From the NCBI GenBank assembly GCA_964577935.1, contig CAZOAJ010000005.1, forward strand, positions 71,523 to 135,522: DNA of 64,000 bases, written 5' to 3'. Under the pieces are notes generated by a model. It searched no databases and had not been told where the DNA came from. It worked only from the letters and a program-made list of their open reading frames with translations. This DNA comes from JABDGV01 sp964577935 (GTDB taxonomy: Bacteria > Chlamydiota > Chlamydiia > Chlamydiales > FEN-1388). The translations under genes were made by a program, and so were the position numbers. How positions within the stretch are numbered: position 1 is the stretch's first letter; each line of letters starts with the position of its first letter. Shown in pieces: positions 36,052 through 44,292 of the stretch.

Positions 36052-37328
36052 TTCGTGATCTCCTCAATAAATGAAGATTGACTAAGCTTGTCTTTGCTCA
36101 CTTGTTGAAGTAATGAGGAGGTTAAGAGAGCTCTTTCGCTCAAAGAATCTATTATCATGTATTCCTCGTCAGTATGAAGTCCTCCACCAATAACACCGAG
36201 TGAGTCAAGAGTCGGTATACCGAAGGCTGCCAGATCGTTGCCATCGGTAACTCCATAGCTCATTCTTGTTTTTGTTTCGATTCCAATTTCAGAACAACAC
36301 TTTTTGAGGAGGGAATGTGCTTTTGCTTGATTTTCATCTTGAGGTTTCGGTGAACGTGTTCCCTCGTCGATAATTTGCATGCTTATTCCTTCGGCATCTT
36401 TGTCTGAACTGTATCCAAAATTATGAACGAGATCATAGATTGACTTTTTCGCCAGTTCGATTCCTTGAGGCATGGTCGATCGTATATTGATTCGAGCGAC
36501 GCAAAGATCGGGTACTATATTATGAGCCTTTCCCGAATGTACTTTTCCTACATTGATAGTGACTTTAGCTCCTACAATTTCGCTTATAATATTTGGAAGA
36601 TCAGCTAAAGCTGAAAGAATTGGGCTAAAGGCAAGAAGAGCGCTTTTGCCTTTGTCAAAATCTCGGCCTGCGTGGGCTGATCTGCCACGGATAACAAGCG
36701 ATAGGTTTGAAGAGCCTCCTCGAGTATCGACAAAACTTCCATCTGCGAAGGCTGGTTCGTATATAAATGCATGGGAAATTGAGGAAGCGATATTTTTGTA
36801 GAGTTCTTTAGAGCTTGGTGATCCAATCTCTTCGTCAGGAGTGATGAGAATTTTCCAGGATATTTTTTTCCCTTCGAAGTGTTTTTCGAAGGCTTCAAGG
36901 CCTGCAAGGAGAACAACAAGTCCTCCCTTCATGTCAGCAACGCCTGGACCGATGAGTGTGTTTTTATCTTTCCATGTACATGTTTGAAATGCCGAATTCG
37001 GATGAAATACGGTGTCGTAGTGTCCTGCAAGAAGTATAGATTTTGATTCAACTCTTGAGGAATCAGGTATTGATGAAATTTCCAGTGCTTTTCCGAGCAT
37101 GTGATGAACAGTTTGACCATCATCTGTGGTTGTCGAGAATGGATTGAGTTGGTGGATTATCTGCTGTGATCGATCAAATAAAAAATATTTTTTTATAACT
37201 TCTAAGCACTTATGAAGACCATCGGTATTGTAAGAGTGAGTATTAATCTGTGCCAATTCCTTTAGAAGATCAAGATAGTCCGATTCACGGCTCTTAATAA
37301 ATGATCGACAGTTGTTTAGATAGGACAC
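36048..37328 (-). CDS. M20 family metallo-amidohydrolase, candidate succinylglutamate desuccinylase
   Basis: The product (426 residues from GTG 37328) is an M20 peptidase of the carboxypeptidase G2/ArgE/DapE type. Metal and catalytic motifs are AGHYDTV, GPGVADMKGG, TPDEEIGS and the late GGGLHTDEE; the dimerisation domain has RGRSAHAG. It is the first gene of the AST operon. The last AST step (succinylglutamate to succinate plus glutamate) is normally done by AstE, a zinc enzyme of a different fold, which is absent here. DapE, in the same family, cleaves an N-succinyl amino acid, so this enzyme is a chemically suitable replacement. GTG 37328 has GAGG about 8 bases upstream; a TTG at 37382 would add 18 residues. 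Confidence 0.82.
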   Translation of the reverse strand: MSYLNNCRSFIKSRESDYLDLLKELAQINTHSYNTDGLHKCLEVIKKYFLFDRSQQIIHQLNPFSTTTDDGQTVHHMLGKALEISSIPDSSRVESKSILLAGHYDTVFHPNSAFQTCTWKDKNTLIGPGVADMKGGLVVLLAGLEAFEKHFEGKKISWKILITPDEEIGSPSSKELYKNIASSISHAFIYEPAFADGSFVDTRGGSSNLSLVIRGRSAHAGRDFDKGKSALLAFSPILSALADLPNIISEIVGAKVTINVGKVHSGKAHNIVPDLCVARINIRSTMPQGIELAKKSIYDLVHNFGYSSDKDAEGISMQIIDEGTRSPKPQDENQAKAHSLLKKCCSEIGIETKTRMSYGVTDGNDLAAFGIPTLDSLGVIGGGLHTDEEYMIIDSLSERALLTSSLLQQVSKDKLSQSSFIEEITK

Positions 37329-37411
37329 AAAAAAACCTCGTTCCTCATTGATGGATATAGAGATGAGTGGCCTATTCTTCAAGATCCGATCAAGAATATT
37401 TCCTTGACAAT

Positions 37412-37423
37412 CAATTTAAATTG
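37412..37423. promoter_or_regulatory. palindrome upstream of the AST operon
   Basis: CAATTTAAATTG is a perfect 12-base palindrome 30-85 bases upstream of the possible starts of the M20 gene. The wider sequence GCAATTTAAATTGA differs at three fixed positions from the ARG-box consensus TGAATwwwwATTCA. ArgR exists in chlamydiae, so this is a candidate operator; the AT-rich context weakens it. Confidence 0.3.
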
Positions 37424-37544
37424 CAACAAATCAAAGTGGATAGGTAATTCATAGCTTTAAGTCGTTGATCTACTGAAAGTGAGAAATTTTTTGAAAAATT
37501 GATCTTAATATTTTAGGGTCATTTTTCAACGATTTGGAAAGCTG

Positions 37545-37569
37545 AGCTAGTGAGTATTAGCTAGTGAGT
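37545..37569. repeat. 11-bp direct repeat, 14-bp period
   Basis: AGCTAGTGAGT occurs at 37545-37555 and 37559-37569 in the divergent promoter region between the AST operon and the + strand group. It could be a paired activator site or a small duplication. Confidence 0.6.
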
Positions 37570-37577
37570 CTCCATGC

Positions 37578-37589
37578 GAACAATTGTTC
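37578..37589. promoter_or_regulatory. 12-bp palindrome resembling a GAAC-N4-GTTC box
   Basis: GAACAATTGTTC is perfectly palindromic, preceded by CG, and fits the Gram-positive LexA/DinR box form. It lies about 50 bases before the small gene at 37637. Repressor identity is unknown; no lexA gene is in the window. Confidence 0.35.
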
Positions 37590-37636
37590 AATGGGCTCCT
37601 TAATTTGAGATGAATCAAAATTGTATGTGGTACTGA

Positions 37637-37924
37637 ATGGGTAAAAAAACGGTTTCGGTTGAAAGCGAAATTGATGAGTCTCTCGAATCCATCGTGAGTG
37701 GTTCGGATGTTAATGATTCAGGAGTGCATGGCAAAATAAAAAGCCTCCTACAAGGTGATCACCTGAGTTATGTGTTAGTGACATGTAAGAAAACCTCTGA
37801 AAAGGGGAATATGGAAGTGGTTATGTCCTATACAGGCGATCCTGTTTTGGCGTCATATCTTGTAGAGGGCACACTTGATCGTTTGGAGCAAGATGCTCTG
37901 ATTTGCGAAGATGCTCTAGAATAG
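37637..37924 (+). CDS. small acidic protein, function unknown (95 aa)
   Basis: I do not recognise the family. The product is soluble and acidic, with Ser/Glu-rich N-terminus and an alpha/beta-like core (SYVLVTCKKTSEKGNMEVVMSYTG, then LVEGTLDRLEQ). The ATG directly follows the stop of an 8-codon frame (37610-37636, ending TGA-ATG), so translation may be coupled to it; a normal ribosome binding site is lacking. It is the first gene of a + strand group leading to the Inc-like protein and aldolase. Confidence 0.65.
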   Translation: MGKKTVSVESEIDESLESIVSGSDVNDSGVHGKIKSLLQGDHLSYVLVTCKKTSEKGNMEVVMSYTGDPVLASYLVEGTLDRLEQDALICEDALE

Positions 37925-37936
37925 GTGTGGAAAAGT

Positions 37937-38019
37937 TAAGTATGATGAATATGTGGGTTGAAAAAGTATCACATACGCTCTCTTATGAGCGCATTTCAAT
38001 CCCACATATTTCATACTTA
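37937..38019. other. long imperfect hairpin between small gene and Inc-like gene
   Basis: The left arm 37937-37963 (TAAGTATGATGAATATGTGGG and following) is complementary to 37994-38019 with a short bulge. An inner CGCTC/GAGCG pair (37976-37980 and 37987-37991) caps it, giving a nearly continuous stem of about 30 pairs. It lies 12 bases after the stop of the 95-aa gene. It could be an mRNA-processing or attenuation structure or a small palindromic insertion. No U tract follows. Confidence 0.7.
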
Positions 38020-38121
38020 GTCGGATTTTGGATTCCGATCATATCGATTATGTTTTACCATCCCTTGATACGTAATCTAAACAGTCTAAAGATGATTATT
38101 GAGGTGCTTTGGTGGAACTAG
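37942..38121 (+). CDS. possible small membrane protein (59 aa)
   Basis: The frame beginning MMNMWVEK encodes one hydrophobic segment (SYLVGFWIPIISIMFYH, about residues 27-43). Its stop overlaps the start region of the next gene by 10 bases, as in coupled operons, and GGAAAAG precedes it. However, half of it is made of the long hairpin at 37937-38019, so the frame may be a by-product of that structure. Confidence 0.35.
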   Translation: MMNMWVEKVSHTLSYERISIPHISYLVGFWIPIISIMFYHPLIRNLNSLKMIIEVLWWN

Positions 38122-39212
38122 GTATTCTGCGCCAAAAATTTTGTAGTTATATTTTTCCTCTCAGCAAGTTTATCGTTATTGCTCCATTTCTATTTATGTC
38201 TCCTCAAGAGTCAAGTGGTGGATCCGAATATGCTTATGGGCTTACTTTAGCAGCATTTCTTCTTCCTTTGGTTTGTCAATTCATGCCTAGAAGTACCGCT
38301 CTTGTTGAGAGTGCTTTATGGTTTGTGCCAGCGCTTTTATCTTCACTCTTCTCTGCGATCCCATCAAGTTCGGCCTTTCTTGTAGGCTGTTGTGGAAGCG
38401 TCATTTCTCTAGCTCAAGAGTTGTATCAACAAAAGCTTTTCTATGTGCCGTGTCCTGTGCCTCAAGCGATTGCTGAAAGAAGTCAAGCACTAAGGAGTCA
38501 GGTATTTACCGACACATTTCGACCTGAAGATGAATCTGACCGTGCATCTGAGCAATCATTAAGATCAATCAATCCTAATGAGTCTCATTGCTTGCCACGA
38601 ATTTCAGACCAAGATCTAGAGCAGGTTGCTCTTTCTAAGGAGATCTACGATAAATTGGATGAGGAGCATAAAGTGCTCAAGAGCGACTATGATCAACTTC
38701 GCTTAGAGATTGAAGAGCTTTCAAAAAAAAATTGTGTTTCTGAGTATGAATCGAAAAATCAACTTATGCAGATTGAGAGCTTAAATAAAAAGCTTCTCCA
38801 GGCAACAGCTGATCTCTCTCAAAAAGATAAGCACGTCATAGCCATTGAGTCGGAGTTGAGTCAACTTCGAATTGACTTTGATCGACTCCAAGAAGAACTA
38901 AAATCGGCTCATTCTGGTGCTCAATTTAAACAGCTAAGAGAACAGTTTGAAGAGAAGAAGCGAGAGTTAATTCACCAACGACGAGCTCTTTTTAGTGCAG
39001 AAGAAGAAATTGAAATGCTTCAACGGCGTCTTGCTGATGAAAGAGATCTTTTAGACATGAAGGCATTTCAGTCAGCGAGAGATATTTGTCAAAACATATC
39101 TATTGAGCTTGAAGCCCTTCAACAAGAACGCCAGCTTTTGGAAGAAATTGTAGCTCGTTTGAGCAAGGAGAAAGAAGATGCCACTCGTACCGCTTCGCAT
39201 ATTACTCGATGA
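38112..39212 (+). CDS. Inc-like membrane protein with long coiled coil
   Basis: The 366-residue protein has closely spaced hydrophobic segments in the first 100 residues (about 15-30, 42-58 and 66-98) and a long Glu/Gln/Lys-rich coiled coil from about 165 to 360. Chlamydial inclusion-membrane (Inc) proteins have this arrangement of a bilobed hydrophobic domain and a cytosol-facing coiled coil, and some act like SNAREs or tethers. GTG 38112 is preferred since GAGGTG lies 5 bases upstream; a TTG at 38109 is adjacent. The 3' end overlaps the aldolase start by 35 bases. Inc identity is inferred from layout only. Confidence 0.7.
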   Translation: MELGILRQKFCSYIFPLSKFIVIAPFLFMSPQESSGGSEYAYGLTLAAFLLPLVCQFMPRSTALVESALWFVPALLSSLFSAIPSSSAFLVGCCGSVISLAQELYQQKLFYVPCPVPQAIAERSQALRSQVFTDTFRPEDESDRASEQSLRSINPNESHCLPRISDQDLEQVALSKEIYDKLDEEHKVLKSDYDQLRLEIEELSKKNCVSEYESKNQLMQIESLNKKLLQATADLSQKDKHVIAIESELSQLRIDFDRLQEELKSAHSGAQFKQLREQFEEKKRELIHQRRALFSAEEEIEMLQRRLADERDLLDMKAFQSARDICQNISIELEALQQERQLLEEIVARLSKEKEDATRTASHITR

Positions 39213-40230
39213 TGCTCAAAAGCGTGGTTATGGTATTGCTGCCTTCAATATCAACAACATGGAGCAAATTCAGGCTATTATGGAGGCGGCTCAATCGCTC
39301 AAGGCTCCTGTTATTATGCAGGCCAGCAGGGGGGCTCGAAGCTATACCAACGATCTCTTTTTATCATACATGGTGAAGGCTGCGGCCGAATTATATCCTT
39401 CGATTCCTATAGCTCTTCATCAAGACCATGGTAATAGCCCAGAAACCTGTATAAGTGCGATCAGGCTTGGATTCACAAGTGTCATGATGGATGGGTCTCT
39501 TACCGAGGATGGAAAGACTCCATCAACTTATGAGTACAATGTCAAGATTACCAAGTACATTGTTGATATTGCCCATGCTGTTGGTGTTTCCGTTGAAGGA
39601 GAGCTTGGAACACTGGGTTCGCTAGAACATATGACGGCAGGTGAAAAAGAGGATGGCCATGGAGCGGAAGGGAAGTTAACTTTGGAGCAGCTGTTAACTG
39701 ATCCCGACCAAGCAGTCGATTTTGTTAAGCAAACCGGAGTGGACGCTTTGGCAGTTGCAATTGGCACAAGTCATGGTGCGTATAAATTTTCATCGCCACC
39801 AAAAGATGATGTGCTTGTTATCGATCGAATCTTGGCTATTCATGAAAAACTTCCTCAGTGTCACTTAGTGATGCATGGATCGAGTTCGGTTCCACAGAAC
39901 CTTGTTGAGATAATCAACTCTCATGGTGGAAAGCTTAAGAAAGCTTATGGGGTTCCTGTTGAAGCGATTCAGAAGGGGATTGCAGCCGGCGTTAGAAAGG
40001 TAAATATCGATACAGATAATCGTCTTGCAATGACTGCAGCCATTCGAAAATGCTTTGTAGAGCACCCGGAAAGTTTTGATCCTCGAGATTATTTAAAAGA
40101 AGCTCGTACGGCTATGAGATTATTATGCGAAGAGCGAATGAGAGAATTTGGTCAGGCAGGGAAGGCTCCAGGAATTGAATATGTTTCACTCCCTGAAATG
40201 GCAAAGCGGTATAAAGATAAAAAAGTGTGA
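39178..40230 (+). CDS. fba: fructose-bisphosphate aldolase, class II
   Basis: The 350-residue zinc enzyme cleaves fructose 1,6-bisphosphate to the triose phosphates. Class II motifs are [14 protein letters not shown], the zinc/catalytic site [22 protein letters not shown], the zinc histidine in VMHGSSSVP and the phosphate site [17 protein letters not shown] stands 9 bases before the ATG, inside the coding sequence of the Inc-like gene. Chlamydia trachomatis uses a class I (DhnA-type) aldolase instead, so the class II enzyme is a difference from the human pathogens. Confidence 0.96.
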   Translation: MPLVPLRILLDDAQKRGYGIAAFNINNMEQIQAIMEAAQSLKAPVIMQASRGARSYTNDLFLSYMVKAAAELYPSIPIALHQDHGNSPETCISAIRLGFTSVMMDGSLTEDGKTPSTYEYNVKITKYIVDIAHAVGVSVEGELGTLGSLEHMTAGEKEDGHGAEGKLTLEQLLTDPDQAVDFVKQTGVDALAVAIGTSHGAYKFSSPPKDDVLVIDRILAIHEKLPQCHLVMHGSSSVPQNLVEIINSHGGKLKKAYGVPVEAIQKGIAAGVRKVNIDTDNRLAMTAAIRKCFVEHPESFDPRDYLKEARTAMRLLCEERMREFGQAGKAPGIEYVSLPEMAKRYKDKKV

Positions 40231-40242
40231 TTTCCAAATTGA

Positions 40243-40277
40243 GGAGCTATATACACTTAATTGTGCTATAAAGCTCC
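40243..40277. terminator. bidirectional terminator candidate between fba and the TPR gene
   Basis: GGAGCT-A-TATA-CAC pairs with GTG-TATA-AGCTCC around a 6-base loop, with one mismatch and one bulge. It lies between convergent genes. U tracts are short on both sides. Confidence 0.6.
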
Positions 40278-41015
40278 CTATCGCATCTCTTCGATAATGC
40301 TCTTCATTTCTTGAAGAGCCTCGCTCAATTCTTTATTACTCTTGTTTTGAGGGTTATCGATTGCGTCGCCAATCAACTGTAAAGCTTCTTGATGTTTTTG
40401 CTGATTGATAAGAGCTCGGCATGCAAAAACAAAACTGTGAGAATAAGATTCAATTTCAAACGTATTCCTGAGAGCCATTAAATCAAGAGCTTGCTTGAAT
40501 GAAGTGAAAGCATCGCTAAATTGATTTTCTTTGAATTGAGCAATGCCAAGGTTGTGCCATAAGTCCTCATTATGAGGAGCTAAAAGCAAAAGGAGTTTGA
40601 GGGCAGGTATAGCCTCTTGATTTCGATCTTCTTCAATAAGTCTTAAAACTGTTGGATAGATTGCCGTGATATCTTTTTCGTCTATGCCTGCGTAGGCATA
40701 GAGTGGGATGTTTTTTGTAATCCAATCAGAAGAGCCGTTTTTTATACCAAGAAGAGCTTTTGTGATTCTCAGGATTGGATGAGCTTCTTCGATTGGATTT
40801 TTACCATCGATCTTTGAATATTCAATTGTTGCCTCGGTAAGGGTTTTAAAGCCCTCTACAAGTCCACTTTGAAACGTAGTCAGATCCATTTTTATTTCGC
40901 CTTCTGCCTCTGATTCTTTTATAACCTTGGATGAATTTTGAAAATGAGGATCACTCATTTGCGCACGTATAAATTGAGAGTGAATCAGGAAATCATTATC
41001 TTTATCAGAAGTCAT
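40278..41015 (-). CDS. TPR protein, probable type III secretion chaperone (SycD/LcrH-like)
   Basis: The 245-residue protein has a polar N-terminal 90 residues and then about three TPR units (ITAIYPTVLRLIEEDRNQEAIPALKLLLLLAPHNEDLWHNLG..., QFSDAFTSFKQALDL, HSFVFACRALINQQKHQEALQLI). The DKDITAIYPTVLRLI-type opening before the repeats resembles class II chaperones such as LcrH/SycD. It starts by overlapping the stop of the phosphatase-like gene (TAATG), so the two are co-translated; chaperones are commonly encoded beside their effector. The N-terminal extension is longer than in a minimal LcrH. Function as a chaperone is inference. Confidence 0.75.
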   Translation of the reverse strand: MTSDKDNDFLIHSQFIRAQMSDPHFQNSSKVIKESEAEGEIKMDLTTFQSGLVEGFKTLTEATIEYSKIDGKNPIEEAHPILRITKALLGIKNGSSDWITKNIPLYAYAGIDEKDITAIYPTVLRLIEEDRNQEAIPALKLLLLLAPHNEDLWHNLGIAQFKENQFSDAFTSFKQALDLMALRNTFEIESYSHSFVFACRALINQQKHQEALQLIGDAIDNPQNKSNKELSEALQEMKSIIEEMR

Positions 41016-43003
41016 TAAGCACCAAGGGCTCCACCAATCTGTTTTTTAAAATATCCAAGCCTATATATGCAGCCCTTGATTGTATCGGTAATGCCAGGGA
41101 TTCCGAGAGTGCTTACTTTGAGATAGAGCGCACGAGTATTATCAGCTACAATTTGTGTTGCGCACCCATCAGGGTTTAAAATATTTTCTTTTAATCGACT
41201 CATTACACCTGTGTCCCTAGATGCTAGAGCAAAACATGACCCATTTGCACAGACGACTCCAGTTCGATCTTTCGCGCTCAAGCAGCCGACTGAATGGGGA
41301 AGTTTTGCTAGGATCAATATCTCTTGAAGAAGCACAGCCGTTTTGTAGCTTGATTCACCACCTTTATATCTCTTTTCTAATTCCGAAAGCTTTGAAAGAG
41401 CCTCTGTTTTGCCGGGGCCATCTGGTTGATCTTGTATAGCTGTTTTCAGGCGCAAGATATTCTTATCATTGATTTGCTTTTGCAACCCATCATTTTTCAT
41501 ATGCCCTTGGGGCGAGTTATTCATGATAAAAGCATCTTGGATCGCTATTTCTTTAATCGCATCACCGACTCCTAAAGGTCTAGCCATGACAATATTTCCA
41601 TTTTCATCAAAGTGAGGCGGAGTGTTTCCATCATCGACAAATGAGATGGTCTTCCCCTTCATCATATCAAATGCCTCTTCCATATCTTTGATTTCATTTG
41701 CTTCGTTATGACACCAGCCTGTTTTATCAACTTTATTGGTCTTTGGGTTTAAAAGAAGAAGATGAGTGAGGGAAAACTTCCCTGCTTCAATTGCTGCAGG
41801 GTTTTCATTTGCCTGAACTTGGATAAGTTGAAGCATTTGCTGTTTCAAAATAAATTCGCGTTCAACAATGGTGTTTTCTATGTTTTCGAGCTGTTTAATG
41901 GCGTAATCGACAGATGCAGCTTTGACGGGTTCTTTATTTTTTTCATACTTGGCTTTTAAACTTTCGAGCTCTTTCTTTTTCGACTCAAGCTTTGGTTTTT
42001 CTCCTTCTTTCGCCATTTCTTTAAGTTCTTGTATATTCGTGAATCCATTTCGTAGGTCTGAAATAACTCCAAGACGAGCAAAGCCAGATCCTTCCTTAGT
42101 CGAAGATATATTCGACCCTGGAGAAGGAACAACCTTTTGATATCTGAGATTAATAGGGGCTACTGGAATTGTAGCTTCATTAGCTTTCGTAAATGAAGCA
42201 GGATCTTTGGACTTGCCTAATGCATCGCGAAAATAATTTGAATCGCACCATCCTTTGTCCACCATTTTTGGGTCGCACATGCCATCAAGAGCCTTGTTAC
42301 AAATCTCGAGCTCTTTTTTAACAAGTTCGAAGTCTTTCTGTGCTTTTGCTATTAGGTTCTGATCAGGCTCGTTTGTGCTGAGCAATAACGCCATATGATC
42401 ATTAATTGTCTCTAGTTTGTCATTGAGAGCTGCACTTTGAAGAGTTAACGATTTTATTGCTGTCTGGACAGTATCGATTCTATCTACGACTTCGCTTCCG
42501 TAGCTTTTACCATCCACTTTGTGTTCATAGGAGATCTTTTTTCGTGCATCAGCAGGCGGCGCTTGAGGTTTTTCATGAGATGTGAGTATCACCTTAGCGT
42601 CTGGATCGAGGTTGTGAGTTTGATCAAGAGCTATTCCACCTGCGATTTCAACTTTTGGGTCATTTGGATTTGAGATAACTACATGAGAATCAATGCGGCC
42701 GAAACCCGCTTCTTTAGACAGTGCGCCGGCAATGGCACCTTGAGCTTGTTGAGCTGCGCTTGCCGTGGCTTTAAGGATCGCCTGCCCACCGGCATCAGGT
42801 GATTTGGTTATGAGGTCAAGAGACGGTTGCTGTGATTGAATAGGTGATTGCTGAAGCTTGGTTAAAATCTCCCTTTGAGATGTTTTCTTAACTGTAGGGC
42901 TCACACCGAATAGGTGTGAAAAAAATCGTTTAATCAGATTTTGATCTGATTTCTGGATAGATTGTCCTGCAGCGGAATCAATAGGTTTATCGTGAATACT
43001 CAT
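41015..43003 (-). CDS. candidate effector with SopB/IpgD-type phosphoinositide phosphatase site
   Basis: The 662-residue protein carries CLSAKDRTG (C574 to R580) after a hydrophobic strand (LILAKLPHSVG). This matches the C-x5-R-T loop CKSxKDRT shared by bacterial SopB, IpgD and SidF and by mammalian inositol polyphosphate 4-phosphatases. The remaining sequence has a Gln/Ser/Ala-rich N-terminus of about 130 residues without a signal peptide, a helical middle (about 180-400) and a globular region before and after the site. GAGAAG precedes ATG 43003; a TTG directly upstream is less likely. The TPR chaperone-like gene follows with a one-base overlap. Substrate is unknown. Confidence 0.75.
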   Translation of the reverse strand: MSIHDKPIDSAAGQSIQKSDQNLIKRFFSHLFGVSPTVKKTSQREILTKLQQSPIQSQQPSLDLITKSPDAGGQAILKATASAAQQAQGAIAGALSKEAGFGRIDSHVVISNPNDPKVEIAGGIALDQTHNLDPDAKVILTSHEKPQAPPADARKKISYEHKVDGKSYGSEVVDRIDTVQTAIKSLTLQSAALNDKLETINDHMALLLSTNEPDQNLIAKAQKDFELVKKELEICNKALDGMCDPKMVDKGWCDSNYFRDALGKSKDPASFTKANEATIPVAPINLRYQKVVPSPGSNISSTKEGSGFARLGVISDLRNGFTNIQELKEMAKEGEKPKLESKKKELESLKAKYEKNKEPVKAASVDYAIKQLENIENTIVEREFILKQQMLQLIQVQANENPAAIEAGKFSLTHLLLLNPKTNKVDKTGWCHNEANEIKDMEEAFDMMKGKTISFVDDGNTPPHFDENGNIVMARPLGVGDAIKEIAIQDAFIMNNSPQGHMKNDGLQKQINDKNILRLKTAIQDQPDGPGKTEALSKLSELEKRYKGGESSYKTAVLLQEILILAKLPHSVGCLSAKDRTGVVCANGSCFALASRDTGVMSRLKENILNPDGCATQIVADNTRALYLKVSTLGIPGITDTIKGCIYRLGYFKKQIGGALGA

Positions 43004-43059
43004 CAAATCTTCTCATGGACGCTTATCCAATTCTAGCATGAGAAGAGATCTATGACAAA

Positions 43060-44061
43060 TTATTGTTTTAAAATGTGCCCATCAAACTCCTGAGGAAAGA
43101 ATGAAGGTGAATCATGGATAAGTGCTTGAGCCAGATACTTTGCGATCCAAGTGTGGTAGAGTAATCCTTTTGACCCAAGAGCTCCTATTGCCCAAACTTC
43201 TGGCTTAATTTGGCGAATAACCGGGAGCGAAACCGGATTTGTGCAGCGAAATCCCGATTGAGCAGAGATGGGTTTTCCTTTGACAATGCCAGGCCAATAT
43301 TCGTCGATTTTTGGCAGAATGATGCGCTCAGCTTCCTCTATATCAACACCTTCGACTTGTGGAAAATGTTCGTAGGTTGCACCCACGGTCATGCATCCAT
43401 GTGCTGTTGTTAAATAAGCCCTACCAGCGAGAGCTGCCTGAATATGAACATCGGATCTGTAGGAGAGTGTTTGTCCTTTAACAAGGCTTAAAGGTCCTAA
43501 TGCTTTCCCTACAAGGGTTTTCATCCCAGCGCCTGCCGCCAAGAGAATGCGGTCACTATTTTCAATCTCATCAATTGAGGTGATGTGTCTTTCGGTGAAG
43601 AGAACTCCTTTTCGAAGACATTCGGCTTTCAGTATGTCGATATATTGGGATGAGTCAAGAGCAAGTCCTTTAGAAATATATAAGGATGAAAGTCTCTTTG
43701 GGTTTTCAAAAAAAAGAGAGGTCTCTTCAGGGGAGCATAAGCGCACTTCTGACCCACATGCCTTTTTGAATCTTTCCTCCATTTCAGGAGTGGTGATGGG
43801 TCTACAAATTCCACGGTGAAGTATTGAAGAGGGTGCGTATTTTTCAATAAAGCTTGTTGCATATTCAAGAGCATTCCAAGCCTGATAAGCAATATTTCCT
43901 CGAAGTCCTACAACTGGGTTGATAAGTCCTGCTGCAACTTGAGAAGCTGAGAGCGTTTTTGTGCTGAAGAGTATTTCGATGTTAAGTGCTGGATCATGCT
44001 CTAAGAGAGTGAGTGCTGCTGAAAGTCCAATATAACCTGAACCAACTATGACTATCTTCAA
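43060..44061 (-). CDS. FAD-dependent oxidoreductase, DAO family
   Basis: The 333-residue protein has the FAD dinucleotide motif VIVGSGYIGLSAALTLLEHD at the N-terminus and the C-terminal DAO pattern WAIGALGSKGLLYHTWIAKYLA. VAAGLINPVVG and AAGAGMKTLVG also fit. Members oxidise secondary or primary amines (D-amino acids, glycine, or the MnmC C-domain tRNA modification step). It is shorter than DadA and closer in size to ThiO/MnmC-C. TTG start with AGGTG upstream. It stands alone between the effector gene and the divergent PhnP-like gene. Confidence 0.85.
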   Translation of the reverse strand: MKIVIVGSGYIGLSAALTLLEHDPALNIEILFSTKTLSASQVAAGLINPVVGLRGNIAYQAWNALEYATSFIEKYAPSSILHRGICRPITTPEMEERFKKACGSEVRLCSPEETSLFFENPKRLSSLYISKGLALDSSQYIDILKAECLRKGVLFTERHITSIDEIENSDRILLAAGAGMKTLVGKALGPLSLVKGQTLSYRSDVHIQAALAGRAYLTTAHGCMTVGATYEHFPQVEGVDIEEAERIILPKIDEYWPGIVKGKPISAQSGFRCTNPVSLPVIRQIKPEVWAIGALGSKGLLYHTWIAKYLAQALIHDSPSFFPQEFDGHILKQ

Positions 44062-44196
44062 AATACACCTGGTTTATCAATAGTGTTACTAAAACAGTGA
44101 AGTACTATAGCAAAATTGCGAATCTTATGCCTTTGATACAGAGAAAATTACCCTGAAAATTTTAAACCAAAGGCAATCCCATTTATTTGCCAATTT

Positions 44197-44224
44197 TTGA
44201 CAAGTGTTGAATTCGCCATGAAAT
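44197..44224 (+). promoter_or_regulatory. promoter of the PhnP-like/hflX pair
   Basis: A perfect TTGACA (44197-44202), a 16-base spacer and TGAAAT (44219-44224) lie about 70 bases before the first reading frame. A perfect 7-bp stem GAATTTG/CAAATTC (44259-44279) sits just before the ribosome binding site, so translation may be modulated. Confidence 0.4.
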
Positions 44225-44292
44225 TAGTTCCTGGTAACGGATGGGAAGTAAAATTTTAGAATTTGCGTTTGTCAAATTCAAGAGGATATACC

